The notes under the pieces: generated by a model
Told to the model about the DNA's origin: nothing
What the model saw: the letters and a program-made list of their open reading frames with translations, nothing else
The model's database searches: none
Assembly: GCA_035303945.1 (NCBI GenBank)
Contig: DATGQZ010000065.1
Coordinates: 1-64,000, forward strand
Reading direction: 5' to 3'
Origin: DATGMS01 sp035303945
GTDB lineage: Bacteria; Bacteroidota; Bacteroidia; Cytophagales; Cyclobacteriaceae
DNA length: 64,000 nucleotides
In this document: positions 25,296 through 32,513 of the stretch, piece by piece
Layout of the letters: each line of letters opens with the position of its first letter
How positions within the stretch are numbered: the first letter of the stretch is position 1
Translations under genes and position numbers: made by a program

Positions 25296-26000
25296 ATGGT
25301 GAGGAAGCTGTTTTATTTTTTGAAGATTTACTTCGGATTCTCAAGGAGGGAGTCCAGAGGCTTTCTGTTGGTGTTTCCGGTCCTGATAATCTTATACATG
25401 ATCCCTGTAATATACAACAGGATCCTAAAGTATGCAAATGATGAGGATTACCTCCGTTATGCAGAGCAGGTAGAACAAGTGCTTGCTTCCGGCGACCATC
25501 ATCCCGATTCGCTGCGGCGAAAATACATTGAAAAACATCGACAGCAGGGTCAGGACACCACGCACAGGATTAGCGTATATATCAAACCCAAAGAACCAAA
25601 TCTAACGGTGTTGGATTTTGCCGAAGCGGATTCCATAACCCTGCAAGTGGTGCCTGGAATAGGGGAGGTATTGGCAGGGAGAATCATCAAATACAGAGAG
25701 AGCCTTGGGGGCTTACACCAGGAAAGACAGCTGCTGGAGGTGTACGGTATCACCCAAGACGTCGCCGACAGGGTCTTTGAATATTTTCCCCTTTCTGGAC
25801 AAATTCAAACGAAATTAAATATCAACCAATTGGATGCTGCAGCGTTGGCCAAGCATCCTTATATCAATTTTGGTCAAGCCAAAGTAATAGTCGCCTATAG
25901 AAAGCAGCACGGGAACTATCAGCAGGCCAGGGATTTGCTTAAGATCAAAATTTTCAATGAAGCGTGGCTGGCGCGTCTGGAGCCTTATCTCAGTTTTTAA
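25296..26000 (+). CDS. Membrane-anchored helix-hairpin-helix (ComEA-like) protein
   Basis: 234 residues. An N-terminal TM segment (about residues 22-40, GFLLVFPVLIILYMIPV) is followed by a charged linker. Two helix-hairpin-helix units follow, one around LQVVPGIGEVLAGRIIKYRESLG (about 127-150) and one around KHPYINFGQAKVIVAYRKQHG. The layout is like ComEA, which binds incoming DNA in natural transformation, so a DNA-binding protein facing the periplasm is possible. No other competence gene is nearby. It converges on the amidohydrolase gene with a 15-bp gap. Confidence 0.8.
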   Translation: MVRKLFYFLKIYFGFSRRESRGFLLVFPVLIILYMIPVIYNRILKYANDEDYLRYAEQVEQVLASGDHHPDSLRRKYIEKHRQQGQDTTHRISVYIKPKEPNLTVLDFAEADSITLQVVPGIGEVLAGRIIKYRESLGGLHQERQLLEVYGITQDVADRVFEYFPLSGQIQTKLNINQLDAAALAKHPYINFGQAKVIVAYRKQHGNYQQARDLLKIKIFNEAWLARLEPYLSF

Positions 26001-26015
26001 CCTTTGACTAGTGCC

Positions 26016-27677
26016 TTAGTTGCCCAACCAATGATGACTTAAATAGACCTTTTCTCCACCCACATAAGTCGCGCGGACTGTTACGTTACGTAAATCCCCT
26101 GCAGGAACTTCCATAATGTCTTGATCCAAGATGACAAAATCAGCAAACTTATCGGCTTCTATACTTCCTTTCTTTTCCTCTTCGAAATTTGCGTACGCCG
26201 CCCAAATGGTCATTCCACGCAGCGCTTCTTCCCTCGTCAGGCTATTTTCTTTTTGAAAGCCATCTTCTGGCCAGCCTTCCGCACTTTGTCGAGCAACAGC
26301 TGCATGGAAACCGTATAGAGGATTAATGGATTCAACCGGAAAATCACTGCCTAGCGCAATGTACCCGTTTTGGTCGAGTAGCTGTTTAAAGATGTATGCG
26401 TCCTTTACCCGATTAGGCCCCAGCCTATCCTCTGCCCAGTACATGTCGGAGGTAGCGTGGGTGGGCTGCACTGAAGGAATGATCTGATGCTCTCCAAATT
26501 TGGAGACGTCTTGTTCATTAACAATTTGTGCATGTTCAATACGCCATCTTCTATCGTTTTTGCCTTTTAACACATTCGCATAGATGTCCAGTAAAGTGCG
26601 GTTGGTAGAGTCACCAATGCAATGGGTATTCATCTGGAAACCATGGGCGTAGATTTCTTCAGCCAGTTTTTTGAAGGCTTCCACTGAGCTTAGCAAAAAA
26701 CCATATTCATCGGGTGCATCATGATAAGGTTGGAGTAATGCAGCGCCTCGTGATCCCAAAGCTCCATCACCAAAGACCTTAAAACCCATGACACTGATCC
26801 GGTCGGTTTGATAGGGGCCTTTCTCAAAATAATAGGCCTTGTCTTCTGGGCTTGGGCTGATCATGGCATAGATGCGGATTTTTAAACTGCCTTCTTCCTG
26901 CCTCTCTTCCATCAGCTCGATAATGTCACGACTTAGCCCGGCGTCAGCGACAGTAGTCAAACCCACACTGAAGCAGTTGGTCTGTGCATCCAGCAGTGCT
27001 TTTATTTTTTCTTCTGTACTGAGTTCTGGAATTTTTGATGACACCAATCCGATTGCGTTGTCTATTAAGACGCCAGTTGGGGAATTGTCCTTCACAATCA
27101 CTTTTCCACCCAACATAGATGTGGAGGCGTCCACCCCCCCTAGCTTGAGGGCCTGTCCGTTGGCTAGCGCGGCATGTCCGTCAATCCGGGTAAGCAGCAC
27201 GGGGATATCCGGAAAAAGCTCATCTAGTTTTAGCCGGGTAGGGAATGACTTGTCTGCCCATAAATTCTGATCCCAGCCTCGCCCCAATAGCCAAGCCTGA
27301 TCGGGGAATAGCTTGCGGTGTTGCACTACCCGTTCGATCAGTTCCTCATAAGAGGTGGTTCCCGTCAGGTCAGCAACCTGAAGGCTGGTCCCATAGCCAT
27401 AGAAGTGCGCATGCGCATCGATAAATCCTGGATACACAGCAGCACCTTGCAGATCCAGGACTTCATCAGCTTGGTACATCTGTAAAATCTCTTCATTGCT
27501 ACCCACTGCCACAAACAGCCCGTCTTTGATGGCAAATGCCTCCGCCTTGCTGAAGTTTTTATCCACCGTATACACTGTTGCATGGTGAACAAGCAAATCG
27601 ACTTTTTCTTGGCTTTGACAGGAGAAAAATCCCAGAATGATACTAAGGCTTAGGCAGTAGGGTCGGATAAATTCCAT
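26016..27677 (-). CDS. Amidohydrolase-3 (YtcJ-like) lipoprotein
   Basis: 553 residues. The signal peptide ends in a lipobox (GFFSC, Cys about 20), so the enzyme is probably lipid-anchored. The composite amidohydrolase domain has VYPGFIDAHAHF (metal ligands HxH, about 81-92), later MNTHCIGDSTNRTLLDIYA, RRWRIEHAQIV, and IALGSDFPVESINPLYG with the distal Asp. YtcJ-family enzymes hydrolyse amides or formamides; the substrate here is unknown. Monocistronic and divergent from the HsdR-N gene. Confidence 0.88.
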   Translation of the reverse strand: MEFIRPYCLSLSIILGFFSCQSQEKVDLLVHHATVYTVDKNFSKAEAFAIKDGLFVAVGSNEEILQMYQADEVLDLQGAAVYPGFIDAHAHFYGYGTSLQVADLTGTTSYEELIERVVQHRKLFPDQAWLLGRGWDQNLWADKSFPTRLKLDELFPDIPVLLTRIDGHAALANGQALKLGGVDASTSMLGGKVIVKDNSPTGVLIDNAIGLVSSKIPELSTEEKIKALLDAQTNCFSVGLTTVADAGLSRDIIELMEERQEEGSLKIRIYAMISPSPEDKAYYFEKGPYQTDRISVMGFKVFGDGALGSRGAALLQPYHDAPDEYGFLLSSVEAFKKLAEEIYAHGFQMNTHCIGDSTNRTLLDIYANVLKGKNDRRWRIEHAQIVNEQDVSKFGEHQIIPSVQPTHATSDMYWAEDRLGPNRVKDAYIFKQLLDQNGYIALGSDFPVESINPLYGFHAAVARQSAEGWPEDGFQKENSLTREEALRGMTIWAAYANFEEEKKGSIEADKFADFVILDQDIMEVPAGDLRNVTVRATYVGGEKVYLSHHWLGN

Positions 27678-27726
27678 TTTATGGATTAGGTTTAAATATT
27701 AGATTTCAAAAGCCCATATTTGTGCT

Positions 27727-28200
27727 ATGATTGATAGTGGCTACCGGTTTTTGCAAGATCCCTTAAATCTACCCATGTGTAACCTTCAAATACAGGATGA
27801 GAAGGGAAAATTAAGCGTTTTCGATGCATTGAGAAAGAAATATTTGGTATTAACGCCGGAAGAGTGGGTAAGGCAGCATCTCATTCATTTTTTAATTGGC
27901 TACAAAGGCTATCCGAAAAGCCTGTTTTCTCTAGAAAAAGGGCTAAAATATAATCAAATTCAAAAGCGCTTCGATATTTTGGTCCTCGATAGGGAGGGGC
28001 AGCCTTTTCTTCTGGTCGAGTGCAAGGCGCCGGAGGTGAGGCTAAGCCAAAAGACCGCAGAGCAAATTGCCGTATACAACAAAACCGTTGGCGCCAGATT
28101 CTTGGCCATTTCCAATGGACTGCAACATCTTTGCATGGAGTACGACAAAGCGGCAGGAACTTATACGCAACTAAAGGATTTTCCTGTTTTCGATGATTAA
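27727..28200 (+). CDS. Stand-alone type I restriction HsdR N-terminal (PD-(D/E)XK-like) domain protein
   Basis: 157 residues. The body matches the small Bacteroidota HSDR_N family: SVFDALRKKYLVLTPEEWVRQ, then YPKSLFSLEKGLKYNQIQKRFDILVLDREGQPFLLVECKAPEV. RFDILV with the following LVECK gives the D...ExK nuclease pattern. No helicase, specificity or methylase subunit is nearby, so this is not a restriction system but a conserved orphan. Real function unknown; DNA cleavage or repair is an inference. It ends before a terminator and shares no operon. Confidence 0.8.
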   Translation: MIDSGYRFLQDPLNLPMCNLQIQDEKGKLSVFDALRKKYLVLTPEEWVRQHLIHFLIGYKGYPKSLFSLEKGLKYNQIQKRFDILVLDREGQPFLLVECKAPEVRLSQKTAEQIAVYNKTVGARFLAISNGLQHLCMEYDKAAGTYTQLKDFPVFDD

Positions 28201-28272
28201 ATTGATGGTTGCTAAGCAAAGCATCCAAAGCCTTGGCATTCGGTGATAGGCTGCCAGCATCCTCACTTTATG

Positions 28273-28304
28273 CCTGATAGCATGATCTTTATCAGGTTTT
28301 CTTT
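28273..28304 (+). terminator. Intrinsic terminator of the HsdR-N gene (also overlaps an operator-like sequence)
   Basis: CCTGATA (28273-28279) pairs with TATCAGG (28290-28296), 10-nt loop, followed by TTTTCTTTT. Within it lies CATGA-TCTTTA-TCAGG (28281-28296), a near-match to the palindromes at 31.7 and 32.5 kb. Confidence 0.65.
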
Positions 28305-28315
28305 TGTTTATATTG

Positions 28316-28323
28316 TACCTTTG
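28316..28323 (+). promoter_or_regulatory. -7 box of the Crp/Fnr regulator gene
   Basis: TACCTTTG matches TAnnTTTG exactly, 15 bp before the ATG; no good -33 box is present. The CATGA-N6-TCAGG sequence is centred about 39 bp before the predicted start. Confidence 0.6.
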
Positions 28324-28338
28324 TAAAAAATAATCGCG

Positions 28339-29058
28339 ATGGGCATGTCTGTAAAAGAAAAGAACTCTCCTTGTGAACTTTGTTTGAGCCGTAAGCATTC
28401 CATGTTTTCTGAACTATCGGAAGAGCATTTGTGCAACTTGACCGAAAATAAAAACACCATTTCCCACAAAAAGGGGCAGATTCTTTATTATGAAGGGACT
28501 CGCCCATTAGGTGTTTTTTGTATCAGTAGCGGGGTGGTGAAGGTTTTTAAAACAGCCTCCAATGGGAAAGAACAGATCATCAGATTGGCCAAGAGGGGTG
28601 AATTCCTAGGGTACACCTCTTTGATCGGAGAGGAGACTTACAGCAATACAGCAACCATTGTGGAGGATGCAAAAATTTGCTTTGTACCCAAAGAGACCTT
28701 TTTGGATATATTGAGTGCGGACACCCGCTTTCATAGAAGAATTACCCAGGCTTTATGTCAAGACCTGGGTGTCATGGAGGATAAATTAACAGATGCGACT
28801 CAGAAAACCATCCGTGAGCGGCTGGCATTTGCTCTGCTTAAACTTTCTGACAATTATGGGGTAGAAGGGGATGAACGGAGCAAAATTGATATTGCATTGA
28901 CCCGTGAAGAAATAGCGGGCTTGGTCGGTACGGCTACCGAGACGGTGATTCGTTTGCTTTCTGAATTTAAAAAGGACGGCTTGATAGAATTTGAGGGCAA
29001 AAAGATCGTGATCCTCGACAAGAGAGGCTTAGCAAGGTTATCCGATTTTTATGGGTAG
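28339..29058 (+). CDS. Crp/Fnr-family transcriptional regulator
   Basis: 239 residues (a second ATG is 6 bp downstream). A cyclic-nucleotide-binding-like beta-roll (about 35-150, with YEGTRPLGVFCISSGVVKVF and GEFLGYTSLIG) is followed by a long dimerisation helix and a winged HTH with TREEIAGLVGTATETVIRLL. The recognition helix keeps the Glu and Arg that in FNR and CRP read the GA of TGA half-sites. Where FNR has Ser before the Arg, it has Ile. N-terminal Cys12, Cys15 and Cys32 raise the possibility of an iron-sulphur centre, though the spacing is not that of E. coli FNR. It is the best candidate regulator of the oxidase genes 3.5 kb downstream. Confidence 0.9.
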   Translation: MGMSVKEKNSPCELCLSRKHSMFSELSEEHLCNLTENKNTISHKKGQILYYEGTRPLGVFCISSGVVKVFKTASNGKEQIIRLAKRGEFLGYTSLIGEETYSNTATIVEDAKICFVPKETFLDILSADTRFHRRITQALCQDLGVMEDKLTDATQKTIRERLAFALLKLSDNYGVEGDERSKIDIALTREEIAGLVGTATETVIRLLSEFKKDGLIEFEGKKIVILDKRGLARLSDFYG

Positions 29059-29097
29059 TAGGTAGCTTGATGCTGTGGGGCTGAAAGGCAGCAATTG

Positions 29098-29793
29098 TTA
29101 GAGGACGATCGCTAGATATATGCCACTGTAGGGGCGGAAGTCGACGGATTGGCTCCGGTAATTGGTGGTTTCGCTTGTAGATGTCGTCAATCCCCTCTCC
29201 TTGTATAGGTATTCGGTGTGGTATTTCACCTTTTTCGTAGAGGCCGCCAATCTAAATTCTGTGCTTATCGATAATTTGGGTGTTATCTGAAACTTAATTC
29301 CTGCCAAAGGTATCAAAGACAACAGGTCATTTTTTTGTTTTTGCACCGTTTTCCACTCTATACGGTTGTCTTCCGTGTCGCCAAAAACCGACAAGTCAGA
29401 ATAATTCCCCCGGCCACGTTGTCCCTCGATTTCGATGCCATAGTACCATGACCATTTATTCTTGATTGACCTTTGCCACTCATAGCCAAGGGCGAGACCC
29501 ACATTGGAGCCATCGTCCACCCGCTCATCCTCGCTTTCGCTGTAGCCAAGGTTGGATGCACTCCAGCTGCCCATCAACCTTGCTCTCCAGGCGCCATTGT
29601 CCCCTTGGCGTTTGATTAGAAGTTCTAAAGGTGTTGTAATAGTTTGGTCCAGAAAGCTGTCGAGCACGATTTGGGTGTTGATTCCCAATTGATACCAACC
29701 GGCTGAAATAGCTTCATCATCGGCTGTGTGCTGGGCCTGCGCAAACGGAGCGCCATAGCATAAGAAGGCGAAAGAGATGAGGAATTGTTTCAT
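29098..29793 (-). CDS. Outer-membrane beta-barrel protein, unknown function
   Basis: 231 residues from the ATG at 29791-29793 (MKQFLISFAF), which gives a normal signal peptide ending FAQAQ. A longer frame adds 18 residues and spoils the signal. The mature part has repeated amphipathic strands (SNVGLALGYEWQR, WSWYYGIEIEGQRG, LSISTEFRLAAST) and ends SGIYLAIVL. It looks like an 8-10 stranded barrel. It converges on the Crp/Fnr gene. Confidence 0.7.
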   Translation of the reverse strand: MKQFLISFAFLCYGAPFAQAQHTADDEAISAGWYQLGINTQIVLDSFLDQTITTPLELLIKRQGDNGAWRARLMGSWSASNLGYSESEDERVDDGSNVGLALGYEWQRSIKNKWSWYYGIEIEGQRGRGNYSDLSVFGDTEDNRIEWKTVQKQKNDLLSLIPLAGIKFQITPKLSISTEFRLAASTKKVKYHTEYLYKERGLTTSTSETTNYRSQSVDFRPYSGIYLAIVL

Positions 29794-30030
29794 TGACGAA
29801 AATTTGGTCGTGGATTTGAGAGGCATAGGTGGCTTGTATAGGTACAATATCGTGTGCTTACCGATAATAATCCAGAAATCAAGTTGCTACGGAGCCTCGT
29901 GAGGATGTATCCACATACTCCCTATCTTCGCTGTAACTGCTTTTGATTCAGTAAGTAAGTTACATAAGAAAATTCATTTTCTTATTAGGAAAGATTGACA
30001 TTGTAGAAGTTTATTTACTTTTGTGCCACA
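29794..30030. other. Divergent intergenic region
   Basis: No gene recognised. A small palindrome TTGTA-CCTA-TACAA lies near 29840-29853, upstream of the barrel gene, and the promoter of the 106-residue protein is at its right end. Confidence 0.4.
29995..30023 (+). promoter_or_regulatory. Promoter of the 106-residue protein, very short leader
   Basis: TTG (29995-29997), 18-nt spacer, TACTTTTG (30016-30023). The ATG is at 30031, so the predicted transcript start leaves only about 3-5 nt before the start codon. Confidence 0.65.
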
Positions 30031-30351
30031 ATGAATTACCTTTTCCGGATTTTGATCTTCGCAGTAATCATGGGAATTGTTGGGTGGCTACCAACAGTGG
30101 AAGAAGGGCGCTTAACCGCCGACACCGTGCAGACTGAGGTCCTAGTAGATTCCGACAATGGTTGTCGGCTGGAAGCGGTACTTTTTGTTAAGGCTACTAC
30201 ACCTTTAAAGAAATGCTTCTCCCAATTGTTTTTCCAAAGAAGCAAGCCCTTTTCCATAACAGTATATGGCATAGATCATCACAACGAGAAGGATTTCAAA
30301 TCCCCGCCGATCCAACGCCTATTTGAAAGTATTCTCATCCATGCGCCTTGA
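30031..30351 (+). CDS. Hypothetical protein with N-terminal membrane segment
   Basis: 106 residues. Residues 4-20 (LFRILIFAVIMGIVGWL) form a signal-anchor or signal peptide; the rest has two Cys (about 45 and 62) and basic patches, without a known domain. A near-perfect promoter directly upstream supports transcription. The coding potential beyond the promoter is not strong, so a leader-peptide role or a rapidly evolving protein is possible. Confidence 0.5.
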   Translation: MNYLFRILIFAVIMGIVGWLPTVEEGRLTADTVQTEVLVDSDNGCRLEAVLFVKATTPLKKCFSQLFFQRSKPFSITVYGIDHHNEKDFKSPPIQRLFESILIHAP

Positions 30352-30432
30352 CGCTTCCCCAGTCAACCCTATTTTGTTCCTGATCAGCGATGAAGCCCTC
30401 CGTGAGGTGCTTCCAGTTACTACTTTGTTTTG

Positions 30433-30909
30433 ATGAAATCCTCAATGATTGAAAATCTTATTTATACATTTCTTCTTAGCATTTCTCCTTTGGGTGAAGC
30501 CCGAACAGGTATACCTTATGCTATACTACAAGGAGTTCCTTTTTTCTTGGCCTTTGTAATTGGCCTGCTGGGGAACCTGTTGATTTTTCCGCTTCTGACA
30601 TGGTTGATTGACACCTTTAGTGCTAAACTTTGGCCTAACAGGCTCTACCGTAAGGGTGTTATTCATTTATCCAAACGTGCTAAAAAAGGTGTTGGACCCA
30701 ATATCCATAAGTATGGTTTTTGGGCTTTGATGCTGTTCGTAATGGTGCCCTTACCGGGTACCGGGGCCTACTTGGGGACAATCGCTGCCTATGTGCTGAA
30801 GCTTGATAGGGGTAATTCCTTTTGGGCTATTAGTCTGGGAGTAGTGGTTTCATGTGTCGTTATGGCTGTGGGGGCTTATTATGGCAACAAAGGCTTAGAG
30901 ATGCTGTAA
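30433..30909 (+). CDS. COG2426 / putative small multidrug-export family membrane protein
   Basis: 158 residues from ATG 30433. The family signature SISPLGEARTGIPYAI (about 15-30) is followed by LLGNLLIFPLLTWLID, a loop of basic residues, then the conserved FVMVPLPGTGAYLGTIAAYVL and a last TM. Four or so TM helices. The family name comes from early annotation; transport substrate is not established. The stop codon abuts the stop of the convergent DUF1080 gene with no gap. Confidence 0.8.
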   Translation: MKSSMIENLIYTFLLSISPLGEARTGIPYAILQGVPFFLAFVIGLLGNLLIFPLLTWLIDTFSAKLWPNRLYRKGVIHLSKRAKKGVGPNIHKYGFWALMLFVMVPLPGTGAYLGTIAAYVLKLDRGNSFWAISLGVVVSCVVMAVGAYYGNKGLEML

Positions 30910-31602
30910 TCATTTACTCAACTTTTTAATGGGCGTGATTACGATTTTTCGAAACTCTACCTCTGAGCCTTCCGCCTGAAGGGCTATTTGTCCTTTACGG
31001 GCGCTGGCCTCATAGCCGAAGTTGACCAAGTCGCCATTCACCCACACTTTGACGCTGTCGGCTAAACATTCGATGGTCATGCTGTTCCATTCTCCAACCT
31101 GATTTTCCGATCCGTCCGTTAAGTTGAGGATACGACGGTTTTTGCCTTCTATAATGCCCCAATCTTCTTCCGGACCACGACGTGCGACCATGTCGGGTAC
31201 TTTAATGTCTTCTACAATACACCAAAAATCCCCTGCATTTTCATGCATCATCTGGACTTCAATGGACTTGGGAAACATGTCGTAGAGGGCACGGGGGGTG
31301 GAGGCATGTACCAATACACCGCAATTGCCCGGCGTTCCTGCAAAACGGTATTCCACTTCTAGCCGATAATTGTCGTATTCTTCTTCCGATAGGAGATGGC
31401 CATTGGGCGTACCTAGGCTCACAAGCTTACCATCTCTCACCAAAAATGGCTTTACTGCATCTTGATTCTTATCCAGTTCCGGTACATCCATATACCACCC
31501 GCTAAGATCTTTTCCATTAAAAAGGCTTTTGGAGGAGGTGCAGGAGGCTAAGCTGACAGCAAGGGAAAGCAGAAAGGTAAATGAGGTATAATGGGCTTTC
31601 AA
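30910..31602 (-). CDS. DUF1080 (3-keto-disaccharide hydrolase-type) lipoprotein
   Basis: 230 residues from a TTG at 31600-31602, chosen because it gives a clean lipoprotein signal, KAHYTSFTFLLSLAVSLASC. No ATG is available before the domain; another TTG at 31636-31638 adds 12 residues. The DUF1080 domain follows with SLFNGKDLSGWY, a jelly-roll similar to concanavalin-like glycoside-binding folds. Conserved blocks YRLEVEYRFAGTPGNCGVLVH and WNSMTIECLADSVKVWVNGDLVN are present. Related proteins hydrolyse 3-keto-glycosides; a carbohydrate role is likely but not proved. Confidence 0.85.
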   Translation of the reverse strand: MKAHYTSFTFLLSLAVSLASCTSSKSLFNGKDLSGWYMDVPELDKNQDAVKPFLVRDGKLVSLGTPNGHLLSEEEYDNYRLEVEYRFAGTPGNCGVLVHASTPRALYDMFPKSIEVQMMHENAGDFWCIVEDIKVPDMVARRGPEEDWGIIEGKNRRILNLTDGSENQVGEWNSMTIECLADSVKVWVNGDLVNFGYEASARKGQIALQAEGSEVEFRKIVITPIKKLSK

Positions 31603-31720
31603 TGATTCGTTATTTTGGTTGAACGAACTAATATACAATAATTTAGGAGCATCTGTCTCTAAGGTATTAATTTTATCCTTTTTGTAATCAGCTTAGGTGG
31701 CAAAACGTATTCGTCAAATA

Positions 31721-31740
31721 AACATGACTTTTATCATGTT
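31721..31740. promoter_or_regulatory. FNR-type palindromic operator upstream of the Usp-like gene
   Basis: AACATGA-CTTTTA-TCATGTT is a perfect 7-bp inverted repeat with a 6-bp spacer. The architecture is that of Crp/Fnr sites (half-site, 6-bp spacer, half-site) with ATGA in place of the FNR TTGA. Its centre is about 62 bp before the transcript start predicted from the TACTTTTG box (31782-31789), close to a class I activator position. The same core occurs upstream of ccoI. Confidence 0.65.
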
Positions 31741-31781
31741 TTGATCTACCCCTTATCAGTTAACCGGCTTGTAGCCTTATC

Positions 31782-31789
31782 TACTTTTG
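31782..31789 (+). promoter_or_regulatory. -7 box of the Usp-like gene
   Basis: TACTTTTG, exact match to TAnnTTTG, 12 bp before the ATG; no -33 TTTG at the right distance, consistent with activator dependence. Confidence 0.65.
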
Positions 31790-31801
31790 CATAAATAACA
31801 G

Positions 31802-32443
31802 ATGGCTATGCAGGTGTTATCAAGGACAAATCAGCAGTTTTTATTTCCTCGTGAATTAATTAAGAGCCACTCTTTTGAAAAGGTGCCTTTTGATTTTCAA
31901 GACCGGCTTCTTCATGATGCTGACAAGGAAGCTACTGATGTGGTGGCCCATCAACCCACGCTCTATACGGCAAAGTTGACCGGTATCCTCGATTGGTTGC
32001 ATGGTTTAAAAAACCCCGGCATCCTGGAAGAAAAACCCTGTATTACACCACTGCTACTATATGAGGAAGGGTTATGTTTAGATCGCGTACTGTTACATTA
32101 TGAAGGGAATCCGCAATCCGCGCAGTTGATCAGGCGTTTTGTTGCGTTGTTTGACTTAGCCCTCCGGAAAAGCAGTGTTACCATCATTTCACCCAGCTTC
32201 ATTCCTAAGTCGAAACTAAAGGAGGAGCAGGATCTTATCCAGATGGTAAATACAGTTGCATCGGAAACCTCATTTATAAAATTTAATTTCAGCAGAATTG
32301 GGGATTTTTGGTCTTATGCAGTCAAACATGAATATACCTTACTGGTAACTACTAAAAATTATCAGGCGGATTTGGCGAAAATCCTTTTCCATTTCTATAA
32401 AGGAGGCATGTGGTACGATAAGCTATCATTTTACTTGTCATAA
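31802..32443 (+). CDS. Protein of unknown function, possibly universal-stress-protein-like
   Basis: 213 residues, soluble, no signal peptide. The middle part (LLLYEEGLCLDRVLLHYEGN, then LIRRFVALFDLALRKSSVTI, then a C-terminal YTLLVTTK) has the beta-helix-beta rhythm of a Usp or Rossmann-like fold, but the ATP-binding G-x2-G-x9-G motif is missing. It stands between a palindromic operator and the ccoI operon on the same strand. The operator match suggests it is induced with the cbb3 oxidase. Function unknown; the fold suggestion is weak. Confidence 0.6.
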   Translation: MAMQVLSRTNQQFLFPRELIKSHSFEKVPFDFQDRLLHDADKEATDVVAHQPTLYTAKLTGILDWLHGLKNPGILEEKPCITPLLLYEEGLCLDRVLLHYEGNPQSAQLIRRFVALFDLALRKSSVTIISPSFIPKSKLKEEQDLIQMVNTVASETSFIKFNFSRIGDFWSYAVKHEYTLLVTTKNYQADLAKILFHFYKGGMWYDKLSFYLS

Positions 32444-32453
32444 GCCATTAAAA

Positions 32454-32469
32454 CATGATAAATGTCATG
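32454..32469. promoter_or_regulatory. FNR-type palindromic operator upstream of ccoI
   Basis: CATGA-TAAATG-TCATG, a perfect 5-bp inverted repeat with 6-bp spacer. With CAACTTTG (32491-32498) as the -7 box (one mismatch), the centre is about 40 bp before the transcript start, the classic class II position for Crp/Fnr activators. Confidence 0.65.
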
Positions 32470-32513
32470 CTTTTTATCCCTATATTAAAACAACTTTGTC
32501 AAAATAGTTCAAA

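Noticed and set aside
27727..29058. A type I restriction-modification or other defence system
   Set aside because: Only the HsdR-N-like domain is present; no helicase, HsdM, HsdS, toxin or mobile genes nearby.
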